Origin: Pedobacter psychrodurus
Lineage (GTDB): Bacteria; Bacteroidota; Bacteroidia; Sphingobacteriales; Sphingobacteriaceae
NCBI RefSeq assembly: GCF_004331735.1
Contig: NZ_SJSO01000015.1
Span: forward strand, 81,762 to 145,761
DNA: 64,000 nucleotides
Direction: 5' to 3'
Shown: positions 16,333-25,149 of the stretch, in pieces
Layout: each line of letters opens with the position of its first letter
Position numbering within the stretch: the first letter of the stretch is position 1
Notes under the pieces: generated by a model
Told to the model about the DNA's origin: nothing
What the model saw: only the letters and a program-made list of their open reading frames with translations
The model's database searches: none
Translations under genes and position numbers: made by a program

Positions 16333-17070
16333 ATGAAAATATTAGTTTGTATCAGTAATGTGCCAGACACAACGACAAAAATAACTTTTACCAATGATAA
16401 TACCGAATTCAATACGTCAGGTGTGCAATATATTGTTAATCCATACGATGAAATCGCCTTATCACGGGCAATTGAGTTAACTGAAGGCGGTAAAGGAACA
16501 GTTACAGTGATTAATGTTGGCGAAGCGAGCAACGACCCAACTATTAGAAAAGCGCTAGCAATTGGTGCAGATGATGCAGTTAGGGTTAATGCGGCACCGA
16601 GAGATGCCTATTTCGTGGCAAAACAGATTGCAGAATATGCAAAAGATAAAGATTTCAATATTATTTTAACTGGTCGCGAATCTATCGATTACAATGGTAA
16701 TCAGATTGCTGCTATGGTTGGCGAATTTTTAGATATCCCATCTGTATCGATTATCAAAAAATTAGATCTTGACGGAGATACTGCAACGATAGAACGAGAA
16801 ATTGAAGGTGGTAAAGAAGTTCTAACTGTTTCGGGTAAGTTTATCGCAAGTTGTGCCGAAGGTGTAGCAGAACCTAAAATTCCGAATATGCGTGGTATCA
16901 TGAGTGCCAGAACAAAACCATTGGTTGTGATAGATGCTGTTGCAATTGAAGAAGTAACCAAAGTAACCAAATACGAAACCCCTGCTCCTCGTGGAACGGT
17001 AAAGTTAATTCCTGCCGATCAAACAGAACAGTTAATCAGCTTGTTACATAGCGAAGCTAAAGTAATATAG
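16333..17070 (+). CDS. etfB: Electron transfer flavoprotein beta subunit
   Basis: EtfB binds AMP and forms, with EtfA, the heterodimer that accepts electrons from acyl-CoA dehydrogenases. The 245-residue sequence shows MKILVCISNVPDTTTKI at the start, NPYDEIALSRAIEL, and ILTGRESIDYNGNQIAAMVGEFL, all family hallmarks. The partner etfA lies 102 bp downstream, separated by a CCCTTTAGGGG repeat. A Bacteroidota-type promoter lies about 100 bp upstream. The assignment is firm. Confidence 0.95.
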   Translation: MKILVCISNVPDTTTKITFTNDNTEFNTSGVQYIVNPYDEIALSRAIELTEGGKGTVTVINVGEASNDPTIRKALAIGADDAVRVNAAPRDAYFVAKQIAEYAKDKDFNIILTGRESIDYNGNQIAAMVGEFLDIPSVSIIKKLDLDGDTATIEREIEGGKEVLTVSGKFIASCAEGVAEPKIPNMRGIMSARTKPLVVIDAVAIEEVTKVTKYETPAPRGTVKLIPADQTEQLISLLHSEAKVI

Positions 17071-17172
17071 AACAGTTGGCAATTTTCAGTTGTCTAATAA
17101 GAAAGAGATAATAAATAGAATTAATTTCATTATAAAATAAAATTTCCCTTTAGGGGATTTAGGGGTAAATAT

Positions 17173-18141
17173 ATGTCAGTATTAGTATATGTAGAACAAG
17201 CTGAGGGAAAATTTAAGAAATCGGTGTTTGAAGCCGTATCTTATGCCAAAGCCATTGCCGATCAACAATCAACTAATTTAATCGCAATTTCTATAGGCGA
17301 TGTAGCCGACAGCGAATTAAAGGAATTAGGTAAATACGGTGCATCAAAAGTATTAAATGTAAGTACCGATCAACTAAAAACATTTGTAAACCAAGCCTAT
17401 GCAAGCGTTATTGCTGCAGCAGCAGAAAAAGATGGTGCCGATATTATAGTTTTATCTAACTCTTTCTCTGGTAAAGGTTTGGCACCGCGTATTGCAGTAA
17501 AACTTAAAGCAGGTTTAGCTGACGGTGCAGTAGAATTACCGAGCACTGATGGTAAATTTTCGGTTAAGAAAACCGCTTTTTCAGGTAAAGCATTCGCGAT
17601 TACCGAATTAACATCGGCCAATAAAGTAATTGCCTTAAATCCAAATGCTTTCGGTGTTAAAGAAAATGCTACAGATGCAGCAATAGAAGTTTTTACCGCT
17701 GATGTTAAACAATCAGATTTAGGAACTGTTATTAAAGAGATTGTTAGGGCAACAGATAAAGTGTCATTACCTGATGCAGAATTGGTAGTTTCGGCTGGTA
17801 GAGGTTTAAAAGGACCAGAAAATTGGGGAATGATCGAAGAATTAGCTGGTTTATTGGGCGCAGCTACAGCATGTTCTAAACCAGTATCGGATGCAGACTG
17901 GAGACCACACTCAGAACACGTTGGTCAAACTGGTATTGCCATTAGTCCTAACCTTTATATTGCTATCGGTATTTCTGGCGCTATCCAGCATTTAGCAGGT
18001 GTTAGTTCTTCAAAAGTGATTGTAGTAATCAATAAAGATCCGGAAGCTCCTTTCTTTAAAGTAGCCGATTATGGTATTGTTGGCGATGCTTTTGAGGTTG
18101 TACCAAAATTAATTGAAGCATTAAAAGCACATAAAGCATAA
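17173..18141 (+). CDS. etfA: Electron transfer flavoprotein alpha subunit
   Basis: EtfA carries the FAD of the electron transfer flavoprotein. Residues 1-190 are the alpha/beta domain and residues 200-322 the FAD-binding domain, with VVSAGRGLKGPENW, RPHSEHVGQTG, LYIAIGISGAIQHLAGV and VINKDPEAPFFKVADYGIVGD (FAD contacts). Length is typical at 322. It follows etfB in the same direction. A perfect 15-bp inverted repeat lies just after its stop and may end or stabilise the transcript. Confidence 0.95.
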   Translation: MSVLVYVEQAEGKFKKSVFEAVSYAKAIADQQSTNLIAISIGDVADSELKELGKYGASKVLNVSTDQLKTFVNQAYASVIAAAAEKDGADIIVLSNSFSGKGLAPRIAVKLKAGLADGAVELPSTDGKFSVKKTAFSGKAFAITELTSANKVIALNPNAFGVKENATDAAIEVFTADVKQSDLGTVIKEIVRATDKVSLPDAELVVSAGRGLKGPENWGMIEELAGLLGAATACSKPVSDADWRPHSEHVGQTGIAISPNLYIAIGISGAIQHLAGVSSSKVIVVINKDPEAPFFKVADYGIVGDAFEVVPKLIEALKAHKA

Positions 18142-18153
18142 AAATAAACCTTT

Positions 18154-18235
18154 AAACCTCGCAGGTTTTAAAATGGCGATAGCCTTTAATGAGACCGAAA
18201 AAAAACTTATCACCCGAATTAAACCTGCGAGGTTT
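18154..18235. repeat. Perfect 15-bp inverted repeat (AAACCTCGCAGGTTT)
   Basis: AAACCTCGCAGGTTT (18154-18168) and its exact complement AAACCTGCGAGGTTT (18221-18235) flank a 52-base spacer between etfA and the DUF151 gene. Each arm is itself near-palindromic. This resembles a widespread Bacteroidota intergenic element. Confidence 0.8.
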
Positions 18236-18246
18236 GGAAAACAAAT

Positions 18247-18861
18247 ATGAAAAAAGTTAAATTAGATATTGTAGGTTTATCTTACAGCCAGACTCAATCT
18301 GGTGCTTATGCCCTTGTTTTAGGAGAAGTAAATGGACGCCGTCGCTTACCGATTATTATTGGTGCATTTGAAGCGCAGGCCATTGCTATAGAAATTGAGA
18401 AAATGACTCCTAGTAGGCCATTAACACATGATTTATTCAAATCAATGGCTGATACTTTTCATATCAATATTCAGGAAATTATTATTTACAACTTGGTTGA
18501 TGGTGTTTTTTATGCTAAGCTGATCTGTAGCGATGGTAAAAATACGCACGAGGTTGATGCCAGAACATCTGATGCAATTGCTTTAGCCGTTCGCTTTAAT
18601 GCGATGATTTATACCTACGAATTTATACTGGCCTCTGCCGGAATCGTAATTGAAGGAAACGATTTTCTTTTTCTGGAAAATATGGATTCAATTGCAAAGG
18701 AGCCAGAAGCAGATAGTGTGCCAACATCAACTACCCAACAAGGCTTTGGTGATCTAACTTTGGAAGAACTTCAGCAAAAATTACAGGAAGCCATAGCCGA
18801 AGAAGCTTACGAAAAAGCTGCGAGGTTAAGAGACGAACTAAACAAACGGGGAACATCTTAA
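18247..18861 (+). CDS. Bifunctional nuclease (DUF151) family protein with UvrB/UvrC motif
   Basis: Residues 1-135 match the DUF151 bifunctional nuclease domain: GVNGRRRLPIIIGAFEAQAIA-like sequence (here GEVNGRRRLPIIIGAFEAQA), PSRPLTHDLF, and DARTSDAIALAVR. Residues 170-204 form a UvrB/UvrC coiled motif (LEELQQKLQEAIAEEAYEKA then ARLRDELNKRG). The combination is usual in Bacteroidota. DNase and RNase activity is reported for some plant and bacterial members; it is inferred here. It lies 12 bp after the repeat that follows etfA. Confidence 0.85.
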   Translation: MKKVKLDIVGLSYSQTQSGAYALVLGEVNGRRRLPIIIGAFEAQAIAIEIEKMTPSRPLTHDLFKSMADTFHINIQEIIIYNLVDGVFYAKLICSDGKNTHEVDARTSDAIALAVRFNAMIYTYEFILASAGIVIEGNDFLFLENMDSIAKEPEADSVPTSTTQQGFGDLTLEELQQKLQEAIAEEAYEKAARLRDELNKRGTS

Positions 18862-18945
18862 TTTTTCTTTAAAAATGTTCATCCAATCAAAATTTCTTCA
18901 GATTTTTCCTGAAAATCCCTAAATAAAAAGCTAAATTCTAAGATG

Positions 18946-18972
18946 ACCCAAATTGTTTAAAATAATTTGGGT
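18946..18972 (+). terminator. Hairpin after the DUF151 gene
   Basis: ACCCAAATT and AATTTGGGT form a 9-bp stem around a 9-base loop, followed by GCATTTTGG, a weak U tract. A probable terminator. Confidence 0.5.
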
Positions 18973-19044
18973 GCATTTTGGATTATGATTCAAAATAGTT
19001 CTATATTCAGCTTTTACTTTCAATAATCAAACTAAACTATTATT

Positions 19045-20424
19045 ATGAATGTTAAGTTTCGCTTAACTATAATGAGTTTCATGCAATTCTTTGTATGGGC
19101 TGCCTGGTTAATTACGATTGCAAATTATTGGTTCGGGACCAAACAATGGGATGGCGCAGATTTTGGGATAATTTTTTCTACAATGGGCATTGCTTCGCTA
19201 TTTATGCCAACCATAACTGGAATCATAGCCGATAAATGGATCAATGCAGAAAAGCTCTATGCCATTTTGCATATTCTTTATGCAGCCACTATGTTTTATC
19301 TGCCTCAGGTAGAAAGTCCGCATAGTTTCTTTTGGGTAATGCTGGTGGCCATGTGTTTTTATATGCCAACCATAGCATTAAGTAACTCAATCAGCTACAC
19401 AACCTTAAAAAACGGCAACTTCGATGTTGTAAAAAACTTTCCACCCATCCGTGTTTGGGGAACCGTTGGTTTTATTGCTGCCATGTGGCTTACCAATTTA
19501 ACCGGGAATAAGGCAAGTGCAAATCAATTTTACATTGCAGGTGTAAGTGCATTATTATTAGGGGTATATTCTTTTACACTCCCGGCATGTAAACCTCTGA
19601 ATTTAATTAGCGAGAAAAAAACATTTGCACAAAAGCTGGGGCTAGAGTCATTTAAGCTTTTTGCTGATTATAAAATGGCACTGTTCTTCATTTTTTCTAT
19701 GTTTTTGGGCGCTGCTTTACAGTTAACAAATGCTTATGGAGATGTTTTTTTAGATGAATTTAAGCTGTTCCCTGTTTTTGCGGAATCTTTTGTGATCAAG
19801 TATTCTACCATCATTTTGTCCATCTCTCAAATATCTGAAACATTGTTCATTCTTGCCATTCCGTTCTTTTTGAAAAGATTTGGTATTAAATGGGTAATTG
19901 CAATCGCCATGTTCGCATGGGTATTACGTTTTGGTTTATTTGCCTTTGGTGATCCATCCACCAATTTATGGATGATCATTGCCTCTTGTATTGTATACGG
20001 TATGGCCTTCGATTTCTTTAATATTTCGGGATCACTGTTCGTAGAAACTTCAACAACACCTAAAACACGTTCATCTGCCCAAGGACTGTTTATGATGATG
20101 ACAAATGGTTTTGGAGCTGTTTTTGGAAGTTTAGTATCTGGCTGGATGATCAATAAATATTTTACTACTTATTATAGCAGTATTGATTCGCTATCTAAAT
20201 ATGTAAAGAGCGAAGCAGACAATAAACATCTGCTTCAATTTTTGAAAAACAAAGGAATCAGTGTATTGGAAAATGGAAATTTAAGCAGGGCATTAGATGT
20301 AAAAGACTGGCATAATATCTGGCTATCGTTTACCATCTATGTTTTAGTTATTTCAATAGTATTTGTAATCATATTTAAACACAAACATACCCGAGCAGAA
20401 GTAGAAGCCATTAACCATTTATAA
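19045..20424 (+). CDS. Nucleoside permease, NupG-like MFS transporter
   Basis: The 459-residue protein is hydrophobic with about twelve membrane helices and follows the nucleoside:H+ symporter family: MSFMQFFVWAAWLITIANYW at the start, GIADKW-type loop (GIIADKWINAEKL), PTIALSNSISYTTLKNG, and FPPIRVWGTVGFIAAMW. An extra segment at about residues 380-420 (SIDSLSKYVKSEADNKHLLQ) lies between the last helices. Nucleosides are the likely substrate by family. It precedes the DUF3667 gene by 14 bp, so they may be co-transcribed. Confidence 0.82.
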   Translation: MNVKFRLTIMSFMQFFVWAAWLITIANYWFGTKQWDGADFGIIFSTMGIASLFMPTITGIIADKWINAEKLYAILHILYAATMFYLPQVESPHSFFWVMLVAMCFYMPTIALSNSISYTTLKNGNFDVVKNFPPIRVWGTVGFIAAMWLTNLTGNKASANQFYIAGVSALLLGVYSFTLPACKPLNLISEKKTFAQKLGLESFKLFADYKMALFFIFSMFLGAALQLTNAYGDVFLDEFKLFPVFAESFVIKYSTIILSISQISETLFILAIPFFLKRFGIKWVIAIAMFAWVLRFGLFAFGDPSTNLWMIIASCIVYGMAFDFFNISGSLFVETSTTPKTRSSAQGLFMMMTNGFGAVFGSLVSGWMINKYFTTYYSSIDSLSKYVKSEADNKHLLQFLKNKGISVLENGNLSRALDVKDWHNIWLSFTIYVLVISIVFVIIFKHKHTRAEVEAINHL

Positions 20425-20438
20425 TTTCGATTTATCCC

Positions 20439-21560
20439 ATGTCAGCTGGTAAGTATAGAAAAGAACACAATTGCTTAAACTGCGGTGCCCACGTTGAGAA
20501 ACATTATTGTAGCGACTGTGGTCAACCTAATTTAGAATTAAAAGAAAGTTTTTGGGGCTTTATCAGCCATAGCGTAGCACATTATTTTCATTTCGACAAT
20601 AAGTTCTTTCAAACCCTCTCTCCTCTTTTAACAAAACCTGGTCAGGTTACGCTCGATTATCTAGCTGGTAAAAGAGCCAGGTACATCAATCCGGTGAGTA
20701 TGTACATCTTTGTATCCATCGTATATTTTTTGGTCGTGTATTCACCAAAACATGTAGAAAAGGATTCTGATTATGGCCATATCAGTATTGAAAAGAAAAA
20801 GGATCAAAATGTTACGGATAGTGTGAATAAAGCGCTAAAGCTGACTGGGATATCTAAAGACATTGCAAATAAAGCTACAAAATCGATTAATAAAGCAATT
20901 CAGAAAAAAGAATTTATTAATCTTGGATTTGCCGATCAGGGAAAGGAATTGAACAGATTAAACGCAGAAAATGCGAAGTTAAAATCTGATTCGCTTACTG
21001 ATATCATTGACGAATATAATGATATCCATATCGAAAGGAACGATAGCACTTATGCTGCTTATCTATCCAGACAGAAAAAGCTACCTCTTTCTGAACAAGA
21101 TGGCTGGTATAAGAAATGGAAAAAAAAGAGGGCGATTTCGATCGGAGAAAAATCAGAAGTAATTCAGGAAACCTTAGAACATAACCGACCAAAGCAATAC
21201 TTTTTGTTAATGCCTTTACTGGCCTGGTTTATTATGCTCAATTTCAGGAAAAACCACATTTACTATTTAGATCACCTGATTTTTACCATTCATGGAATGA
21301 TGGTTTATTTTATCATCTCCATTTTTACCCAACCCATCATGAAACATGTTTTCGGTGAAGACTCTGTGGTAAGTAGTATTATTAAAGTGGGTGTTACGGT
21401 ATTTTTGTTCTGGTACATGTTTAAGGCCCTTACCATTTTTTATCAGCGCAAAACCTGGAGCACCATATTTAAAATCTTCTGGATTTTGATTCTTTATGCT
21501 GTGGCCTTCAAGTTATCGGAAATGGCAATGATCAATTTGATTTATTACGTAGCTACTTAA
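20439..21560 (+). CDS. DUF3667 domain membrane protein
   Basis: The 373-residue protein begins with a zinc ribbon (CLNCGAHV...YCSDCGQ) and the DUF3667 signature (FWGFISHSVAHYFHFDNKFF, then TLSPLLTKPGQVTLDYLAGK and RARYINPVSMYIFVS). A long charged helical region occupies residues 110-245. Four or so membrane segments follow at the C terminus (YFLLMPLLAWFIMLNF onward). The function of the family is unknown. It probably sits in the inner membrane with the zinc ribbon in the cytoplasm. Confidence 0.82.
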   Translation: MSAGKYRKEHNCLNCGAHVEKHYCSDCGQPNLELKESFWGFISHSVAHYFHFDNKFFQTLSPLLTKPGQVTLDYLAGKRARYINPVSMYIFVSIVYFLVVYSPKHVEKDSDYGHISIEKKKDQNVTDSVNKALKLTGISKDIANKATKSINKAIQKKEFINLGFADQGKELNRLNAENAKLKSDSLTDIIDEYNDIHIERNDSTYAAYLSRQKKLPLSEQDGWYKKWKKKRAISIGEKSEVIQETLEHNRPKQYFLLMPLLAWFIMLNFRKNHIYYLDHLIFTIHGMMVYFIISIFTQPIMKHVFGEDSVVSSIIKVGVTVFLFWYMFKALTIFYQRKTWSTIFKIFWILILYAVAFKLSEMAMINLIYYVAT

Positions 21561-21567
21561 TACGTTA

Positions 21568-21676
21568 CGTCATCTCGACTGAAGCGCAGTCCCGACATTA
21601 AGTCGGGAGAGAGATCTAATCAGAAGTGTTCTCGAGACAGATTTCTCGACTTCGTTGCACTCCGCTCGAAATGACG
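21568..21676. repeat. Dispersed repeat, family E copy 2
   Basis: Same ends as the copy at 14206-14305 (CGTCATCTCGACTGAAGCGC to CTCCGCTCGAAATGACG), with an internal hairpin CCCGACATTAAGTCGGG. Confidence 0.85.
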
Positions 21677-21730
21677 GTACACGGGGAGCATCGCTACAAT
21701 GACAGAATTTAATAAAAAATAGAACTCATA

Positions 21731-21764
21731 AAAAAACCACTCGATACTATCGAGTGGTTTTTTT
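21731..21764. terminator. Bidirectional terminator between DUF3667 gene and gltA
   Basis: AAACCACTCGATA and TATCGAGTGGTTT form a 12- to 13-bp stem, with A6 on the left and T7 on the right. It can therefore serve both convergent transcripts. Confidence 0.85.
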
Positions 21765-21777
21765 ATACTTAACGAAA

Positions 21778-23067
21778 TTATTTTCTGTCTTTAAGCTCAA
21801 CAAACTCTCTATCTGTTTCGCCAACATAAATCTGACGTGGACGACCTATCGGTTCTTTATTCTCATGCATTTCTTTCCACTGTGCAATCCATCCTGGTAA
21901 GCGGCCTAGCGCAAATAAAACGGTAAACATTTCAGATGGGAAGCCTAATGCGCGGTAAATAATACCTGAATAAAAATCTACGTTTGGATATAACTTACGA
22001 TCGATGAAGTATTGATCGGTTAAAGCTGCTTCTTCTAATTTTTTAGCAATTTCTAAAATCGGATCATCAATACCTAAGTTTTCTAAGATATCATCACATG
22101 CTTTTTTAATGATTTTAGCTCTTGGATCGAAGTTTTTGTAAACCCTGTGTCCAAAGCCCATCATCCGGAATGGATCGTTTTTATCTTTTGCTTTATTAAT
22201 CCACTTCTCTGTATCACCACCATCAGCTTTAATTAATTCAAGCATATCGATCACAGCCTGGTTAGCACCACCATGTAGTGGCCCCCAAAGTGCGGCAATA
22301 CCAGCAGCAATTGAAGCATATAAATTACAATCAGACGAACCTACTATACGAACTGTCGATGCTGAACAGTTTTGCTCGTGATCTGCATGCAGAATAAGCA
22401 ATTTATTCATGGCATTAACAACGATTGGATTTACATCATAATCTTCTGTACGTTGCCCGAATGTCATCCAAAGGAAATTGGTTACATAATCGTATTTATT
22501 TTTTGGATAAATAAGTGGATGACCTAATGATTTTTTATAAACGAAAGAAACAATGGTTGGGAATTTAGCCAAAAGTTTAATGATAGTTAAATCTTGTTCT
22601 TCTGCCGTTTGATTAGGTTTTAAACACTCTGGATAGAATGTAGACAACGAGAAAATCAGAGATCCCAATTGACCCATTGGATGAGACCTTGATGGATAAC
22701 CATCAAAGAATTTCTTCATGTCCTCATGAATCAATGTATGCTTGCTAATATCGGCCTGTAGATCTTCTAATTCTTTTTGTGTTGGAAGATTACCATAAAT
22801 AATCAGATAAATCACTTCCAGAAAACTCGATTTTGCGGCAAGCTCTTCAATTGAATATCCCCTATATTTTAAAATGCCTTTTTCACCATCTAAAAAAGTG
22901 ATTTTACTTTTTGTAGAACCAGTATTTTTAAAACCAGTATCTAAAGTTACGAAGCCAGTTAAATCTCTTAATTTCGAAATATCAATGGCCTTTTCATCTT
23001 CTGTTCCTGTAATTACTGGCAATTCTACTGTCTTACCATCAACTTTTATCTCTGCAATATCTGACAT
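21778..23067 (-). CDS. gltA: Citrate synthase
   Basis: The enzyme condenses oxaloacetate with acetyl-CoA at the entry to the TCA cycle. The 429-residue length and N-terminal beta segment fit the hexameric type II bacterial form. Catalytic motifs are visible: LHADHEQNCSASTVR (His), GPLHGGANQAVIDML (His), and MGFGHRVYKNFDPRAKII. The last residues (GRPRQIYVGETDREFVEL) match the family C terminus. It stands as a single gene with a terminator after it. Confidence 0.96.
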   Translation of the reverse strand: MSDIAEIKVDGKTVELPVITGTEDEKAIDISKLRDLTGFVTLDTGFKNTGSTKSKITFLDGEKGILKYRGYSIEELAAKSSFLEVIYLIIYGNLPTQKELEDLQADISKHTLIHEDMKKFFDGYPSRSHPMGQLGSLIFSLSTFYPECLKPNQTAEEQDLTIIKLLAKFPTIVSFVYKKSLGHPLIYPKNKYDYVTNFLWMTFGQRTEDYDVNPIVVNAMNKLLILHADHEQNCSASTVRIVGSSDCNLYASIAAGIAALWGPLHGGANQAVIDMLELIKADGGDTEKWINKAKDKNDPFRMMGFGHRVYKNFDPRAKIIKKACDDILENLGIDDPILEIAKKLEEAALTDQYFIDRKLYPNVDFYSGIIYRALGFPSEMFTVLFALGRLPGWIAQWKEMHENKEPIGRPRQIYVGETDREFVELKDRK

Positions 23068-23200
23068 ATTATTGTATTGTGTTTATAGCTTTCTAAATTA
23101 TATAAAATTAATATACATGCATAACAAATCTGTTAAATTAATATGAATAATTAGTCAAAATGACGTAACAATCATGCTTAATAAAACCAGATTTGGAACC

Positions 23201-23731
23201 TTATTTTGCTTTAATCTCTTCGGCAACCCTACCACATTCTAACATTTCGTTACCGTAATAAGGATTTTTAATTTCCTTTTCGCTTGATAACCAATCTCCT
23301 CCATTTCCTTTATTCGCCATTGGACAATGTTGAACATAGATTGTACCTTTTTCTATTTCTGCATTTTTAAGTAAAGCAATTAGATCAGCACTTAAAACAG
23401 TAAAATCTTTTCGCTGCGAAACCAGATTATTGCTTGCAGCAATTTTCCCGGCAATATCAGCAGTGGGTTCGCAACCTTCGTAGGCGGCTAAACTATTTTT
23501 TAATACAGCAGCAGATTTTTGTGCACTTACAGCATCAGATTTTACCAGCGCATTTTTTAAATCTACATATTGTGTAAATATGGCCAGCTTCTTTTCGTCT
23601 TTTATCGAAATCTCATTTTTAACCGATGCAGCATCCGTTTTGGTGGAGTCGTTAGTTTCAGCAGATTTTTTTTCTGCCTGGTTACAGGCCATTAAAGCGG
23701 TAAGTATTGCTATTCCGAATATTCTTTTCAT
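23201..23731 (-). CDS. DUF3347 lipoprotein
   Basis: The 176-residue protein starts with a lipoprotein signal (MKRIFGIAILTALMACNQ, lipobox LMAC). The rest is DUF3347: YVDLKNALVKSDAVSAQKSA, then YVQHCPMANKGNGGDWLSSE and IKNPYYGNEMLECGRV. The His-Cys-Pro-Met and Met-Leu-Glu-Cys positions suggest copper binding, and DUF3347 is also found at the C terminus of CusB-like efflux proteins. Here it stands alone with no efflux genes next to it. An ATG seven codons upstream (23752) is less suited to a lipoprotein signal. Confidence 0.8.
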   Translation of the reverse strand: MKRIFGIAILTALMACNQAEKKSAETNDSTKTDAASVKNEISIKDEKKLAIFTQYVDLKNALVKSDAVSAQKSAAVLKNSLAAYEGCEPTADIAGKIAASNNLVSQRKDFTVLSADLIALLKNAEIEKGTIYVQHCPMANKGNGGDWLSSEKEIKNPYYGNEMLECGRVAEEIKAK

Positions 23732-23780
23732 TGTATTTGGTTTTGGGTTCAAAATAGCAATTAAAATGGTAAATAAATAA

Positions 23781-23810
23781 AAAAGTCCCGATTTTCATCG
23801 GGACTTTAAA
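23781..23810 (-). terminator. Terminator after beta-barrel gene 1
   Basis: AAAGTCCCGAT and ATCGGGACTTT form an 11-bp stem. Read on the minus strand it is followed by a T-rich run (complement of 23771-23784), so it ends the 23827-24378 gene. Confidence 0.85.
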
Positions 23811-23826
23811 TTATATGATGTTTTAA

Positions 23827-24378
23827 TTATAATTTGAAATTGTAAGCTAGTCTCAGATTAAATTGCCCGGTTTTCATGAAGTAAAGATCAGAAGCGCTAT
23901 TGTTTACATAACCTTCGTATTTCACACCAAGATCAAGACCATTTTTCCATTCATAACCTAAACCTCCGGTATAGATAAAGTTCATGTTGGCACCATCTTT
24001 TATAGCTAAACCTGAACCAAGTTCAGTAGCCAGGTACATTCTTTCAATCGGGAATACCCTAACACCACCTAATAAAGGAATAAATTCGAATTTAAGCGGG
24101 CTACCTTTCCATTTTAAACGGGTATAGCCACCAGAAGCTGTTACTGCTACGAATGGGCTTAAATCATACTGAAGTTTTACATCTGCACCGTAACCGTAAT
24201 CCATTTCAGACTTGTCTGGAAATAATCCACCATTTACACCTACACCGATTTTAAAAGCCATACCACTTCCGGCTGTCATTGGTTCCGTAGAATCCATGGT
24301 TTGTGCTTTTAGGTTTGATGTGGTTAAAATTGCAAGGGCCGTTAATGTCGTTGCAAAAAGTTTAGTAACTGTTTTCAT
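23827..24378 (-). CDS. Outer-membrane beta-barrel protein (paralogue 1)
   Basis: The 183-residue protein has a signal peptide (MKTVTKLFATTLTALAILTTSNLKAQ). The mature part alternates polar and hydrophobic residues in short strands and ends in NLRLAYNFKL, a C-terminal Phe/Leu strand typical of barrels in the outer membrane. Its last 50 residues (YEWKNGLDLGVKYEGYVNNS) closely resemble those of the next gene upstream (YAWSNGLDLAAKYEGYSNNG), so the two are tandem paralogues. Function unknown. Confidence 0.75.
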   Translation of the reverse strand: MKTVTKLFATTLTALAILTTSNLKAQTMDSTEPMTAGSGMAFKIGVGVNGGLFPDKSEMDYGYGADVKLQYDLSPFVAVTASGGYTRLKWKGSPLKFEFIPLLGGVRVFPIERMYLATELGSGLAIKDGANMNFIYTGGLGYEWKNGLDLGVKYEGYVNNSASDLYFMKTGQFNLRLAYNFKL

Positions 24379-24480
24379 TTTAGATATTTTAAGTTATTAA
24401 TTAAGGGTTTAGTTTATATACGTTAAAATATCTAATGTGGATTTTAAAATTTTCATTTTTTTCAGAATGTTGTGAAATAA

Positions 24481-24508
24481 AAAAGCCCCGACTTTAGTCG
24501 GGGCTTTC
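24481..24508 (-). terminator. Terminator after beta-barrel gene 2
   Basis: AAAGCCCCGACT and AGTCGGGGCTTT form a 12-bp stem; read on the minus strand it is followed by a T6 run. Placed just after the 24529-25029 gene. Confidence 0.88.
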
Positions 24509-24528
24509 GATATGATCTGTGATTAAGT

Positions 24529-25029
24529 TTACAAGCTAAATCCGTAAGCTAAACGAATACCAGCGAAACCAATACTGCCATTGTTTGAGTAACCTTCATA
24601 TTTAGCAGCTAAATCTAAACCATTACTCCATGCATAACCAATTGCTGGAGAGTAAACAAATGAAGTACCTGAACCCTTATTTGTGCCAAAACCAGCACCA
24701 AGCTCAGCTAAACCATAAGCGCCTGCTCCTGAATCATTAAAGAAATATTTTGCACCAACCTTAACTGGGATAATTCCAAAACTTCCACCTCCGTAAGAGT
24801 CTTTTATTGAGAAGTTATTATAACCTGCTGTAACAGGAATAGATAATTGTTTATCAACGTTAAATTGATATCTAATGTCTCCACCTACTACTAAGCCATA
24901 TCCAGTTGTTGTTCCAGCACCTACATTTAATCCTATGCCTAAGTTTCTAGATTGCGCGTTAGCATTTGTAGTAAAGAATAAAGCCACGACAGCTGCTGAA
25001 GTAGCAATAATTTTAGTAATTGTTTTCAT
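24529..25029 (-). CDS. Outer-membrane beta-barrel protein (paralogue 2)
   Basis: The 166-residue protein has a signal peptide (MKTITKIIATSAAVVALFFT then TNANAQ). The mature part is glycine rich with alternating strands (LGIGLNVGAGTTTGYGLVVG) and ends FAGIRLAYGFSL. It is a paralogue of the gene 150 bp downstream, which shares the signal peptide pattern MKT(V/I)TK and the NGLDL..KYEGY..N box. Each gene has its own terminator, so they are probably transcribed separately. Function unknown. Confidence 0.75.
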   Translation of the reverse strand: MKTITKIIATSAAVVALFFTTNANAQSRNLGIGLNVGAGTTTGYGLVVGGDIRYQFNVDKQLSIPVTAGYNNFSIKDSYGGGSFGIIPVKVGAKYFFNDSGAGAYGLAELGAGFGTNKGSGTSFVYSPAIGYAWSNGLDLAAKYEGYSNNGSIGFAGIRLAYGFSL

Positions 25030-25149
25030 TTAAGGTTATTATTATTTTTGAGTTAAACTAATATGTTCCAACAAACACAAAGGTTGTGCCAAAAGGGCTT
25101 TTTTGAAGCAATTTAGACCTTATTCCAACGTTAAAATGACTAATAAAAG

